A DNA stretch of 36,912 nt from Vulcanococcus limneticus LL (GTDB lineage Bacteria > Cyanobacteriota > Cyanobacteriia > PCC-6307 > Cyanobiaceae): NCBI RefSeq assembly GCF_002252705.1, contig NZ_NQLA01000030.1, forward strand, positions 1-36,912, given 5' to 3'. Each line of letters begins with the position of its first letter. Position 1 is the stretch's first letter. Shown piece by piece: positions 8,711-15,928 of the stretch. Made by a program: the position numbers and the translations under genes. The notes under the pieces are model-generated. The model made no database searches. It was not told the origin of the DNA and worked only from the letters and a program-made list of their open reading frames with translations.

Positions 8711-8905
8711 TCATGCCTGCTCGAAGACCAGCGTGGAGAGCGGCCACCAACCGCTGCCGCCCTCGTCGTAAGCCAGCTCCACCATCGGATCGGCGTCACT
8801 GCTGTCTCCCCCAAGGCTCAGCACCGTGGCGCCGCTGTCTGGGCTGATCAGATCGCGCCAGCAGCGAGAGCCAATCACTGGCAGGGGTGCCTTGGTGTCA
8901 GTCAT
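8711..8905 (-). CDS. Small 64-aa phage protein, SH3-like
   Basis: Not assigned to a named family. The sequence has a beta-rich pattern (VIGSRCWRDL, ATVLSLGG, MVELAYDEGG, WWPLSTL) reminiscent of small SH3/Tudor-like phage proteins that read like KOW or DUF-type barrels. It is the last gene of the leftward structural run. Its ATG lies three bases after the stop of the propeller gene, so it is co-transcribed with it. It might be a fibre-assembly or tail-chaperone-like factor, but that is only an inference from position. Confidence 0.55.
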   Translation of the reverse strand: MTDTKAPLPVIGSRCWRDLISPDSGATVLSLGGDSSDADPMVELAYDEGGSGWWPLSTLVFEQA

Positions 8906-8908
8906 GGT

Positions 8909-9958
8909 TCAGGGGCTCACCATCACCCGGTTGCCAGCGCCGCTGTTGCTCACAGCCACAAACTGACGCCGCTGGGGTGACCAGCACAGCGAGCGCCAGC
9001 CCAAATCAGCCGGGGAACTGCGCGTGGTCCAGCTGATGCCATCGGCGCTGGTCATGATCCGGTTGCCGGTGCCGCTGCTACTCACCGCCACCAACAGCTC
9101 CCGCTGCGGCGCCCAGCAAAGGGAGGTCCAGGCGTTGTCGGCCGCCGAGCTGCGGCTGCTCCAACTGATCCCATCCGGGGAGGTCATCACCCGGTTGCCC
9201 TTGCCGCTGCTGCTCAGCGCCACCAGCAGGCCCAGCTCTGCTGCCCAGCAGATCGCTGTCCAGTTGTTGGCTGCAGCAGCTATCCGCAGGGTCCAGTTGC
9301 GGCCATCGCTTGAGGTCATCACCCGCTGGTTGCCGCCGGTGCTGCTCACCGACACCACCAGGCCCAGCTGCGTGGCCCAACAGATGGAGCGCCACTCCTG
9401 ATCTGCCGCAGCCGGGCCGGCTGTCCAGGTGATGCCATCGCTGCTGGTCATCACCCGGTTGCCCGTGCCGCTGCTGGCGACCGCCAGCAACAGGCCCAGC
9501 TCTGGTGCCCAGCAGACCCCGGTCCAGTTGTTGTTTGCCGGCGTCTGGCGCAGGGTCCAGCTGCGGCCATCCGGTGAGGTCATCACTCGATTGCCAATGC
9601 CGCTGTCGCTGACGGCGACGAACAGCCCTAGCTCGGCGGCCCAGCAGAGAGCTACCCAGTTCTGGTCCGCCGCTGATGGTTGGGGGCTCCAGCGGATGCC
9701 ATCGCTTGAGGTCATCACCCGGTTGCCCGTGCCGCTACCCGCTACGCAGGCGTAGACCCCAAGCTCCGGCGACCAGCAGATCGACTGCCAGCTGTTGTCC
9801 GCCGCCGAGCGCACGGTTGACCAAACCACGCCGCTGATTCCCAGCACTGGCGGCAGGTTCAGCAGTTCCGCCAGAGCTGCCGCCTGTAGCTGATAGGTGC
9901 CGGCGGCAGGGCCCGTGGGGCGGGTGATCGCCAGCAGGTCGCCTGGTTGGAGGGTCAT
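8909..9958 (-). CDS. Seven-bladed beta-propeller fibre/adhesin protein
   Basis: About 349 aa. The N-terminus (MTLQPGDLLAITRPTG) resembles the start of phage fibre proteins. From about residue 46 come seven consecutive repeats of 43-44 residues, each with the pattern NW..xCW...LGL.VAVS.SG.GNRVMTS.DG..W. Seven such blades predict a closed propeller of the sialidase/photosystem-assembly (YCF48-like) shape. It is probably the receptor-recognising tip of the particle. A TTG start at 9970 is possible; the ATG is preferred. It follows the preceding fibre-like gene by 12 bases. The last blade ends abruptly at NRVMVSP, and the propeller could close by velcro with the first strand. Confidence 0.75.
   Translation of the reverse strand: MTLQPGDLLAITRPTGPAAGTYQLQAAALAELLNLPPVLGISGVVWSTVRSAADNSWQSICWSPELGVYACVAGSGTGNRVMTSSDGIRWSPQPSAADQNWVALCWAAELGLFVAVSDSGIGNRVMTSPDGRSWTLRQTPANNNWTGVCWAPELGLLLAVASSGTGNRVMTSSDGITWTAGPAAADQEWRSICWATQLGLVVSVSSTGGNQRVMTSSDGRNWTLRIAAAANNWTAICWAAELGLLVALSSSGKGNRVMTSPDGISWSSRSSAADNAWTSLCWAPQRELLVAVSSSGTGNRIMTSADGISWTTRSSPADLGWRSLCWSPQRRQFVAVSNSGAGNRVMVSP
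8912..9823 (-). repeat. Seven in-frame tandem repeats of about 130 bp
   Basis: Seven coding repeats of 43-44 codons inside the propeller gene. They share near-identical protein cores (GNRVMTSSDG or GNRVMTSPDG) and high nucleotide similarity; for example GGTCATCACCCGGTTGCC recurs on the plus strand. The similarity implies recent amplification of one blade or ongoing homogenisation by recombination. Confidence 0.8.
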
Positions 9959-9970
9959 CAGCTGCGGCAA

Positions 9971-10651
9971 TCAGGGCAGGGCCGGCAAGGTGCTCAGATC
10001 CAGGGGCATGTAGTCGCCGGCCGGCTGGGCAGTGGCCATTGCTTCCTTGAGGGCTGCTGCATCGACGGCGGCGCCTTCGGTGCCGGCGGTGAGGTCCTCG
10101 GCAGCCGCTAGGCGCAGCACGCCTGCAGCGGCGGTGGATGCAGGCTCAACGCTGAGCAGCGGTTGGGCGGGATCGCTCTCATCAATGGCCAGCGGTGCGG
10201 CTACCTGGATGCGGATCACGCCGGCGCCATCGGGGCCCAACGCGGCGTTGGCACTCCAGCTGCTGCCGTCAAACAGCAGCAGATCCCCCTGGGCGATCTC
10301 CGCTCCGTCGATGCCGGTCCAGCTCGCCAGGGCAATGCCGGAGCTGCTGGCCAGGTACACATCCCCGACTGCAGCGCCTGCCGGGGCCTCACTTGTGGTG
10401 GGGTCGATCGCACCTCGGTAGGTGAGGGCACCGGAGATGGCGGCATGGAGGGTGCCGTCGCTGTCCACGCTGAGGTTGGTGCCCGGTTTGATCGCACCGA
10501 TTGCCACTGCCGTGGCGGGGCTGAGCATGAACGCCTTGACCTCATCAGCTGTGGCCCGGTAGGGCGTGCTGCCGCGCTGCACCAGCAGCAGGTCGCTGGG
10601 CTGGGGCAGGGAGCGGCCGGCGGTGGTGTGGCTCTCGGTTGTGGTGGCCAT
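9971..10651 (-). CDS. Phage fibre-like structural protein
   Basis: A 226-aa protein starting MATTTESHTTAGRSLPQPSD. The N-terminal motif DLLLVQRGSTPYRATADEV is typical of the anchoring segment of fibre and minor structural proteins in cyanobacterial phages. A central region (ALTYRGAIDP, GDVYLASSSG, GDLLLFDGSSW) looks like the beta-rich carbohydrate-module-like fold of fibre shafts. The C-terminus contains ATTAAGVLRLA-type fibre repeats (STAAAGVLRLAAAEDLTAG). It lies directly upstream of the propeller gene in transcription order. The two may form shaft and tip of the same appendage. An alternative TTG start lies four codons upstream. Confidence 0.65.
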   Translation of the reverse strand: MATTTESHTTAGRSLPQPSDLLLVQRGSTPYRATADEVKAFMLSPATAVAIGAIKPGTNLSVDSDGTLHAAISGALTYRGAIDPTTSEAPAGAAVGDVYLASSSGIALASWTGIDGAEIAQGDLLLFDGSSWSANAALGPDGAGVIRIQVAAPLAIDESDPAQPLLSVEPASTAAAGVLRLAAAEDLTAGTEGAAVDAAALKEAMATAQPAGDYMPLDLSTLPALP

Positions 10652-10694
10652 GGCGATCAGCAATGAAAAAGGGTTGGGAGATCAGAGCTCGGGG

Positions 10695-10937
10695 TCAAGG
10701 CGGCAGGGGGCTGAGCAGGCGCAGGTCCAGAGCAAGCACCACCACCCCGTCGCTTGAGGCAGCACTCACCAACGGCGCCAGAGCTTGCACCGAACTGACA
10801 CCGCCGGCTGGGGGCGGTTCAGGGTTGCCGCCGTCCTGCAGCTGGGCCTGGCCCAGGAAGATCACTCCCTGGGGCCGACTGCTGCTGCGGCACTGGGCCG
10901 TCAGCTCGGCCAGCACAGCCGGATCGGGAGTGGCCAT
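10695..10937 (-). CDS. Small hypothetical phage structural-region protein (80 aa)
   Basis: No family recognised. It begins MATPDPAVLAELTAQCRSSS and contains the hydrophobic strand GVIFLGQAQL and a Pro/Gly-rich linker. The reading frame stays open and protein-like upstream (into the end of the previous gene) without any ATG, GTG or TTG. The true start may therefore be a rare codon, or there may be a frameshifted connection to the 11018-11704 gene. It sits between that gene and the fibre-like gene on the same strand. Confidence 0.45.
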   Translation of the reverse strand: MATPDPAVLAELTAQCRSSSRPQGVIFLGQAQLQDGGNPEPPPAGGVSSVQALAPLVSAASSDGVVVLALDLRLLSPLPP

Positions 10938-11017
10938 CGGCGCCAGGGCAGTGCTGCTGAGCTGTTGCCAGCCCCCAGCCAGGAATGCGCTGGCCGGGGC
11001 AGCACTGGCTGCTGTGA

Positions 11018-11704
11018 TCAGAGCAGGGCATCCCCCAGCTCCAGGGCAGCGAGATCTGCCGCATCGTTAGTGCCCTCGTTGCTGCCGCTGGCCTGGGCTT
11101 CCAGCGCCATCGCGTGCTCCACCAGCTCGGCCTTGGTCTGGCTGCCATCGAGCTCCACGCCGTAGACGGTGGAGCAGAACTCGACGATCTGGGCCTTGGT
11201 CATGGCCTGGAAGTCGGTGGGCTCAGAAGCCAACAGGGCCTCGCCACCATCGGTGGTGGTCTCCAGCGGGTTGTCGGTAGGAGTGGGCTCATCGGGTGTC
11301 GGGGCGGGATCCGGCGCTTCCGGTTGCTCGGGCTCGAGGTCCAGCGCATCCGCCAGCTCCGGTTCCGGCGCGTTGTCCCCGGAGTCCACCGGGACCGGCT
11401 CATCGCCGCCGCTGGCGGGGTTGAGCAGCTGCCAGCCCAGGGCCTGCCAGCCGGCCAGGTGCACCGGCCAGATCGAGCGGGTGACGCCATCCTTGCCGAT
11501 CAGCAGCTGGCTGGGTGGTAGCCAGGAACTGTCGTCGTCTCCGCCCATCACTCCGGGGTCGGGGGTGACGAGCGGCCTTTGCTCCGGGCCCGAGAGGCGA
11601 ACAGGCGTGGAGGCGGGGTTGTTGCTGTCGAGAGGCTGCAGCAGCTGCAGCGGCAGGGCTTCTGCTCCCGCCGCCATGTTGAGGGTGTCGAGGGGATTGC
11701 TCAT
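11018..11704 (-). CDS. Hypothetical phage protein with acidic linker and C-terminal LEM/HeH-like motif
   Basis: A 228-aa protein starting at an ATG (MSNPLDTLNMAAG) preceded by AGGTGA. A GTG three codons upstream is the alternative. The middle is a low-complexity acidic Pro/Glu/Asp-rich linker (about 95-155). The C-terminus contains MTKAQIVEFC and a following helix ending KAELVEHAMAL, which resembles the HeH/LEM/SAP-like DNA-binding motif seen in phage head-region proteins. It is located two genes after the capsid gene, a usual place for head-completion or packaged-DNA proteins. Function is not established. Confidence 0.6.
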   Translation of the reverse strand: MSNPLDTLNMAAGAEALPLQLLQPLDSNNPASTPVRLSGPEQRPLVTPDPGVMGGDDDSSWLPPSQLLIGKDGVTRSIWPVHLAGWQALGWQLLNPASGGDEPVPVDSGDNAPEPELADALDLEPEQPEAPDPAPTPDEPTPTDNPLETTTDGGEALLASEPTDFQAMTKAQIVEFCSTVYGVELDGSQTKAELVEHAMALEAQASGSNEGTNDAADLAALELGDALL

Positions 11705-11714
11705 GGCGCTCACC

Positions 11715-12149
11715 TCACAGCCCCTGGTTGGCGGTGAGCGCCACGGTCATCCCGGCAGGCGTGGCGGGAGAGACCATCGCCCGCGCCAGCCGCAGGCAGG
11801 GCGGGGTGATCAGCGCGCTGTCGACCGGGTTGATCAGCAGCGCGGCGCCGCTGATGATCGCCTCCACCTTGCCGCCAGCGGCGGGGATGGCGACGGCGGC
11901 CGCGGTGATCCAGCTGCCGGCGTTGCCATCAGCCAGCAGCGGCGCCAGCTCCAGGGTCACCGTCACCGCCTCGCTGTGGCCGGGGTGGGATGCCACGAGC
12001 ACAAAAGAGCTGGTGGCATCGAGGTCGGTGCCGAGGTTCACCACATCACCGCTGCTGCGGGTGTGTTCGTAGCAGTCAGTGGCCGAATGGTTGATCCAGC
12101 CGACGAGCACCGTCTGGGCGTCGAGCAGCCGAGTGGATTGAGAAGTCAT
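11715..12149 (-). CDS. Head decoration-like protein
   Basis: A 144-aa protein starting MTSQSTRLLDAQTVLVGW with GGAG nine bases before the ATG. The frame is open further upstream but would run through the capsid gene in another frame, so the longer start is rejected. The sequence is beta-rich, with regularly spaced short strands and no charged coiled coil. Its position directly after the major capsid gene on the same strand is typical of capsid decoration or stabilisation proteins. The role is inferred from place and size only. Confidence 0.6.
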   Translation of the reverse strand: MTSQSTRLLDAQTVLVGWINHSATDCYEHTRSSGDVVNLGTDLDATSSFVLVASHPGHSEAVTVTLELAPLLADGNAGSWITAAAVAIPAAGGKVEAIISGAALLINPVDSALITPPCLRLARAMVSPATPAGMTVALTANQGL

Positions 12150-12228
12150 GGAAGGGTCTCCAGAACAAAAAACAGGGGGAAATGATCTGTTGTGCCGCCA
12201 GGGTCTTGCGGAGCTGATCAAACGCCGC

Positions 12229-13143
12229 TCAGGGCAGCACCAGCGGCATCGGGGCGACGTTGAACAGGCGTGCGGCGGCCTTGCGGTTGCACACCGCAAA
12301 GCCCACGTACCAATCCACCCGCGTCCGGAACACCGGCGCGTCGTGCACCTCCCCGAAGTCCCGCACCGAGATGCCGTAGCGCCCCTCGAACGGGCCCTGC
12401 AGGCCGCACACCGCCGCATCACCGAGCACGCAGCAGTAGATCGAGGTGGTGTCTCCCGGTTCGTCGTAGCCGAGCACCGCGTTGCCCTCGGCGTCCTCCT
12501 CCACCAGCAGGATCTCGATCCCCTCGAAATAGTGGCGGCCGTCAATCACCTCGTAGAGGTCGCCGCCGGCCTGACGGGAGGCGGTGCTGATCTGGCGGCG
12601 GGCGGCCTTGCTGGCGATCAGCACCTTGTCGCCGCCGTAGCCGATCACGCTGTCGGTCAGCGCCTCCAGCGCCAGCAGGTTGAGGGTGCTGCCGCCGTTG
12701 TCGATCGTCTGGTCCTCACCCGGCACCAGACGCTTGCTCAACCCGTTGAAGGCCCGCGGGTCAAAGGTGTCGTCGCCGTTGATGATCGCCGCCTCCAGGG
12801 TGAGGCGCATCGAGCGCACCTTCATCTCGGTCTGGGCGGCGCGGGCCTCGGGGCCCTGCAGGTCCACGATCGAGCGGTCCACATCCAGATCACCGCCGAA
12901 CAGGTGCACGAACTCCGAATCGGAGTTGATGACCCCGTAGCTCTGGCGGTAGCCCTCGTTCACAGCCCGGAAGCCCACGCGGGGGAGTTTCGTTTCAGCC
13001 GGAAAGCTCAGCGAGCCGCCCACGAGGTTGCGGAAGGGCAGGCGGCGCAGCAGCTCCCCCTCCGCAAAGGTCTTGAGCACCGCCAGCTGTTCAGCGCGGC
13101 GGGCGTATTTCTGCGCCTCGATCAAGGTCAGGCCCAAGGGCAC
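12229..13143 (-). CDS. Major capsid protein, HK97-fold
   Basis: About 304 aa from a GTG at 13143 (PLGLTLIEAQKYARR). This start was chosen because related capsid proteins begin with a short helix of this kind. An upstream GTG at 13206 would add 21 residues. Characteristic stretches are LLRRLPFRNLVGGSLSF followed by LPRVGFRAVNE, then INGDDTFDPRAFNGL, and a final block EGRYGISVRDFGEVHD ending in a V/A-rich strand. These match the N-arm, E-loop and P-domain pattern of phage major capsid proteins that need a separate scaffold. A scaffold-like gene lies upstream in the same transcription direction. No capsid protease is recognised nearby. Confidence 0.8.
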   Translation of the reverse strand: MPLGLTLIEAQKYARRAEQLAVLKTFAEGELLRRLPFRNLVGGSLSFPAETKLPRVGFRAVNEGYRQSYGVINSDSEFVHLFGGDLDVDRSIVDLQGPEARAAQTEMKVRSMRLTLEAAIINGDDTFDPRAFNGLSKRLVPGEDQTIDNGGSTLNLLALEALTDSVIGYGGDKVLIASKAARRQISTASRQAGGDLYEVIDGRHYFEGIEILLVEEDAEGNAVLGYDEPGDTTSIYCCVLGDAAVCGLQGPFEGRYGISVRDFGEVHDAPVFRTRVDWYVGFAVCNRKAAARLFNVAPMPLVLP

Positions 13144-13397
13144 GCTCCCGGGGCCTCGCCCCAGTGACAACAGCAGCTGTTGCCAGGTGACCCACGCCCC
13201 AACCACCGAGAAGACAGAACCGTGGTGGCCCAGCTCCTGGTGGATCGGCTACGCGCAGCCCTCCTCATGGTCCGGGCGGCCTCAAGGGCTGCGCGAGTCA
13301 GCCGGACTGGTGCGTTGGCTGCGCTGCGCTCCGCATTGCAGAGGGGGCTGCCCCTTGACCCCGCCCGGCCTGCTTCGGGGTCTCCGCTACGCCTGCC

Positions 13398-13598
13398 ATG
13401 GCTTCCGCATCCCGCACCCGCGCCTTCCAGCTCCTGAGCTCCCGCACCCTGGAGCTGCTCTGGGAAGAGGCCTCGGCCCACCGCCCTGCTCCTCTGGAGC
13501 GGCTGGAGCAGCTCTGCGCTGATCTGCTCTTTGAGCGCCAGGTGGCCACGCCAGCTTCGGTGCCGGTCTGGTGCCCCGAGAGCGAGCTGCCCTTCTGA
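13398..13598 (+). CDS. Small 66-aa protein heading the rightward lysis-like block
   Basis: No family recognised. It is a helical protein (MASASRTRAFQLLSS, ERLEQLCADLLFE) with a short tail ending ESELPF. It is read opposite to the capsid gene, across a 254-bp divergent gap. The first two codons, ATG-GCT, and the nearby TCTCCGCT upstream resemble the starts of other genes in this block. It is followed by a strong hairpin. Regular codon use supports a real gene. Confidence 0.5.
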   Translation: MASASRTRAFQLLSSRTLELLWEEASAHRPAPLERLEQLCADLLFERQVATPASVPVWCPESELPF

Positions 13599-13608
13599 GG
13601 GGGCGGCC

Positions 13609-13648
13609 CCGGCTGCGGCTGCGGCGCTCTCTTGTTGCCCGCAGCCGG
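13609..13648 (+). terminator. Hairpin after the 66-aa gene
   Basis: CCGGCTGCG (13609-13617) and CGCAGCCGG (13640-13648) are perfect 9-bp arms with a 22-nt loop containing CTCTCTTGTTG. It lies 11 bases past the stop codon. No T-run follows, so it may be a processing or pausing signal, not a true intrinsic terminator. Confidence 0.45.
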
Positions 13649-13695
13649 CGGCCCCCAAGCGACCACTGGCAACAGGGCTCAGCAGCACCACGCCC

Positions 13696-14439
13696 ATGGC
13701 CAGCCCCATGACCCCCGAGCGGTTCCACGACCGCTTTGAAGCGTTCCGCGGTGAACCCCAGCAGGTCTCCGGCGTCTGGAACCTTCATGCCGCGATCCAG
13801 TCACTGCCCGGCAGCGAGGTCGTCCTCGATGAGCAGGCCCCCTGGGCGCTCACCTTCAGCCAGAAACCCGCTGCGCCCCCGGCACCAGCAGTCCCCAGCG
13901 GCGGCCTCGATCCGCGCGGCTCAGAGGAAGCCGGGATGGCCGGCCCGCAGCTGGCAGCTCCCGTCCAGCCCGGGGATTCCTACCTGCTGGTGAATGACCG
14001 GGACCAGGACATGGAGGCCTACGACCACACCGGGGCCTTCCTCTGGAAGATCCCCTGCCTGGCCCGCGGCCAGGGGAGCGACACCGACTGGGCCCAGAAC
14101 AGCACCGACACTCCGCCCGGCCTCTACAAGCTCGGCCAGCTCTACCCCGACTACGAACAGAACCCCAACCCGCCCTGCTCCGATACCGCCATGGGCTACG
14201 GCTGGTATTCCTTCGACATGGAGGAGCTCGAGGGTCAGGAGGCCGCCCACGGCCGGGCCGGGATCATGCTCCACGGCGGCGGCTCGGCCTGTGGCTGGCC
14301 CGGCGCCTGGGCACCGCAGCAACCCCTGCACCCCACCCTCGGTTGCGTTCGCCTGCACAACGCCGATCTGCGCGACAAGGTGCTGCCCCTCTACCGGCAG
14401 GGCACCGTCTATGTGGGGGTCTTCCAGGAAAAAAAGTGA
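13696..14439 (+). CDS. L,D-transpeptidase (YkuD-fold) protein, candidate cell-wall enzyme of the element
   Basis: A 247-aa protein from ATG 13696 (MASPMTPERFHDRF); a longer reading from 13531 is non-protein-like. The C-terminal domain has the L,D-transpeptidase signature: a His in GIMLHGGG (His193) followed by HPTLGCVRLHNADL with the catalytic Cys217 and the usual Arg/His/Asn. Upstream strands such as YLLVNDRDQDMEAYD and DTPPGLYKLGQL fit the YkuD beta-sandwich. Normally this fold cross-links or releases peptidoglycan peptides in the periplasm. No signal peptide is evident, and the next gene is a two-helix membrane protein. A role in lysis or wall modification, with holin-dependent export, is therefore inferred. 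A Pro/Ala-rich linker (about 55-80) separates the N-terminal segment. Confidence 0.7.
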   Translation: MASPMTPERFHDRFEAFRGEPQQVSGVWNLHAAIQSLPGSEVVLDEQAPWALTFSQKPAAPPAPAVPSGGLDPRGSEEAGMAGPQLAAPVQPGDSYLLVNDRDQDMEAYDHTGAFLWKIPCLARGQGSDTDWAQNSTDTPPGLYKLGQLYPDYEQNPNPPCSDTAMGYGWYSFDMEELEGQEAAHGRAGIMLHGGGSACGWPGAWAPQQPLHPTLGCVRLHNADLRDKVLPLYRQGTVYVGVFQEKK

Positions 14440-14493
14440 CGACCGGACTGGTGCTGCCACCGGCTGGGGCCTGATCGCGAGGGAAGAGCAGCG

Positions 14494-14760
14494 ATGGACT
14501 CAGGCCCACTGGCCCGACCGCCCAAGCCGCCGTTCGACCGCGAGCGGTTCGTCTTCAAGATCCTGGCAGTTGTGATCGGCACTCAGCTGCTGATCTATTC
14601 CCTCGCCGCTGGCGTCTGCGGCCAGCGGGCACTCGATGGCCGCCCTGTCGGCCAGATCTGCCCCGGCACGCTGGAGCAGCTGCAGGGCGGCTTTGATTCC
14701 ACCCTCAAACTGCTGCTGGCTCTGCTGGGTGGAGCAGCGCTGACGCGGATGGACCGGTAA
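14494..14760 (+). CDS. Holin-like small membrane protein
   Basis: An 88-aa protein with a basic, Pro-rich start (RPPKPPFDRERF) and a first hydrophobic helix (FKILAVVIGTQLLIYSL, about residues 22-38). A loop with two Cys residues follows, then a second hydrophobic helix (LKLLLALLGGAAL, about 71-83), ending in RMDR. Size, two helices and charged ends fit class II-type holins. GGGAAGAG precedes the ATG. It directly follows the L,D-transpeptidase gene, so the pair resembles an endolysin-holin cassette. A small inner-membrane structural protein would be the alternative. Confidence 0.6.
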   Translation: MDSGPLARPPKPPFDRERFVFKILAVVIGTQLLIYSLAAGVCGQRALDGRPVGQICPGTLEQLQGGFDSTLKLLLALLGGAALTRMDR

Positions 14761-14789
14761 CGCCTGGGAGCGGAAGGAGTGCTTGCTCC

Positions 14790-14811
14790 GGGCCTCTCCA
14801 GTCTGAGGCCC
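14790..14811 (+). terminator. Hairpin after the holin-like gene
   Basis: GGGCCTC (14790-14796) pairs perfectly with GAGGCCC (14805-14811) across an 8-nt loop, 29 bases past the stop codon. No T-tract follows. A second GGGCCTC occurs just downstream and could form an alternative pairing. Confidence 0.4.
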
Positions 14812-14875
14812 GTCCTGCGGTCGGGCCTCCGCTGGGATCGGTCCCGTCGCTGCGCCGCTCTTGGCGCCGATCGTC

Positions 14876-15214
14876 ATGGCCACGCTCTCATCTGCCGCTT
14901 CTCCGTTCTGCAGGCCTGAGGAAGATCCATTCCTGCTGCTGGAGTCCTGCGGCAAAGCCATCGAATCAATCCTGCGGGGCCATGCCGGCCAGCCGCTGCG
15001 GCGCACCTGGATTGATCGGCCCTATGGAGAAGAGGAGATCTCCCGGCTGGAGGAAGAGGTGCTGCCAGCAATTCAGCTGTGCCTGGCGCGGGTGGATGAG
15101 ATCGATAGCGCCCTAGAGGCAGAAGCCCAGCTGAGCTACCGCCAGCAGGTGGAGGCAGAAGCCGCGTTGCGGCGGGGTGGGCTCCAGTGCAGTAGGTGCA
15201 TGCCGGTCGTCTGA
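14876..15214 (+). CDS. Small hypothetical protein (112 aa)
   Basis: No family recognised. The chosen ATG starts MATLSSAASPFCRPEEDPF; an in-frame ATG or TTG five codons upstream has no better support. The protein is helical and acidic (EEEISRLEEEVLPAIQLCL, RVDEIDSALEAEAQL), probably with a short coiled coil. It ends in GGLQCSRCMPVV with a CxxC pair. It continues the rightward block after the holin-like gene and is followed by a hairpin seven bases after the stop. Confidence 0.55.
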   Translation: MATLSSAASPFCRPEEDPFLLLESCGKAIESILRGHAGQPLRRTWIDRPYGEEEISRLEEEVLPAIQLCLARVDEIDSALEAEAQLSYRQQVEAEAALRRGGLQCSRCMPVV

Positions 15215-15220
15215 TGCTGC

Positions 15221-15237
15221 GGGGGCCCTGGGCCCCC
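15221..15237 (+). terminator. GGGGGCCC palindrome after the 112-aa gene
   Basis: GGGGGCCC and GGGCCCCC flank a single T at 15229, giving a near-perfect palindrome seven bases past the stop codon. The stem is very GC-rich. No U-tract follows, and it is symmetrical, so it could act on transcripts from either strand. Confidence 0.45.
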
Positions 15238-15697
15238 ATTCGGCCTACGCCGTTCCGCCTCTCGCGCCTGCTCGGGCTCCGCGACTCCGGCCAGGGGATG
15301 TGAGGACCGCAGTAAGGGGCCGCCACCAGAGATTGCCCTGCCACCAGCCAGACCGGGACCTGTGCCCAGGCCACAGAGAAACGGCGGCTGGGGTGCTGCA
15401 GAGCGGGCAGCCAGGGCGCCGCTGCGCGGTAGGCCGCATCAGTCGTGACGGGAGCAACTGGGACGGACCTCGATCCCAGGAGAGCCAGCACCTCTGGTCG
15501 CCTGTCGCGGTGAGAAATCAGCACGGCACTTGCACCGTTGCCAATGGAGGCTGGCTGGCTGGGCGGAGCGAAACCCCTCCGCAGCATGCCCCTGCGGCTT
15601 GCGCTGGCCAGGGCTGACGCAAGGCTCGCTGGGCTCGCCCCTGGCCAGCACTGCGCCTGCGGGGCGTCTGGTCGGTGTTCTCCGCTCCACCCCAGCC
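15238..15697. other. GC-rich stretch without a supported gene
   Basis: About 460 bases with no rightward gene. On the minus strand one frame (about 15290-15587) reads with some protein character (VTTDAAYRAAAPWLPAL then a W/V-rich stretch), and another gives CPLC followed by a Trp-rich run. Neither has a convincing start, end or neighbour overlap. Short imperfect repeats of CTCCGC and CGGAGCG occur. It may be the remnant of a decayed minus-strand gene that once linked the two halves of the structural run, or a long leader for the following small gene. Confidence 0.35.
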
Positions 15698-15916
15698 ATG
15701 GCCACTCCCTAAGGCCCCGTCTGCGAAGTCCGCCTGCTTGTGGTTCACCGCTATCCGCCAGGAGTTCAGAAGCTCGGCACCACTCCCTGTGAGGTCGAGT
15801 TCTTTGGCCGCCGCGGCAAGCCCGTCAAGAAGATGCGGCTGATCCCTGCCGAGAAGGCATTCGCCTTTGCCCGCAGGCTGCAGGGCACCCCCGGCTGCAC
15901 CGTCTCGGTCTGCTGA
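15698..15916 (+). pseudogene. Small conserved-looking gene with an in-frame TAA at codon 5
   Basis: From ATG 15698 the frame reads M-A-T-P, then TAA at 15710-15712, then a coherent 67-residue protein (GPVCEVRLLVVHRYPPGV; CEVEFFGRRGKPVKKMRL; ending TVSVC). The ATGGCCAC start is like that of the 14876 gene, suggesting the original start is here and the fifth codon mutated (CAA or GAA to TAA). Translation could restart at GTG 15740, giving a 58-aa product, or the stop could be read through. The downstream protein has an alternating hydrophobic/charged beta pattern and a basic patch, with no sign of further decay. A strong hairpin follows the stop. Function unknown. Confidence 0.5.
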
Positions 15917-15928
15917 GCCAGGGGGCTC

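Noticed and set aside
9024-9755. Plus-strand frames opposite the propeller gene with repeated segments
   Set aside because: The repeats mirror the seven blades of the minus-strand gene; not a separate gene or a CRISPR array.
8708-9958. Diversity-generating retroelement acting on the propeller gene
   Set aside because: No reverse transcriptase gene and no template-like copy of a variable region found in the window.
11715-12545. Longer start for the decoration-like gene
   Set aside because: The upstream part overlaps the capsid gene in another frame and reads as Arg/Ser-rich noise; the ATG at 12149 has a ribosome site.
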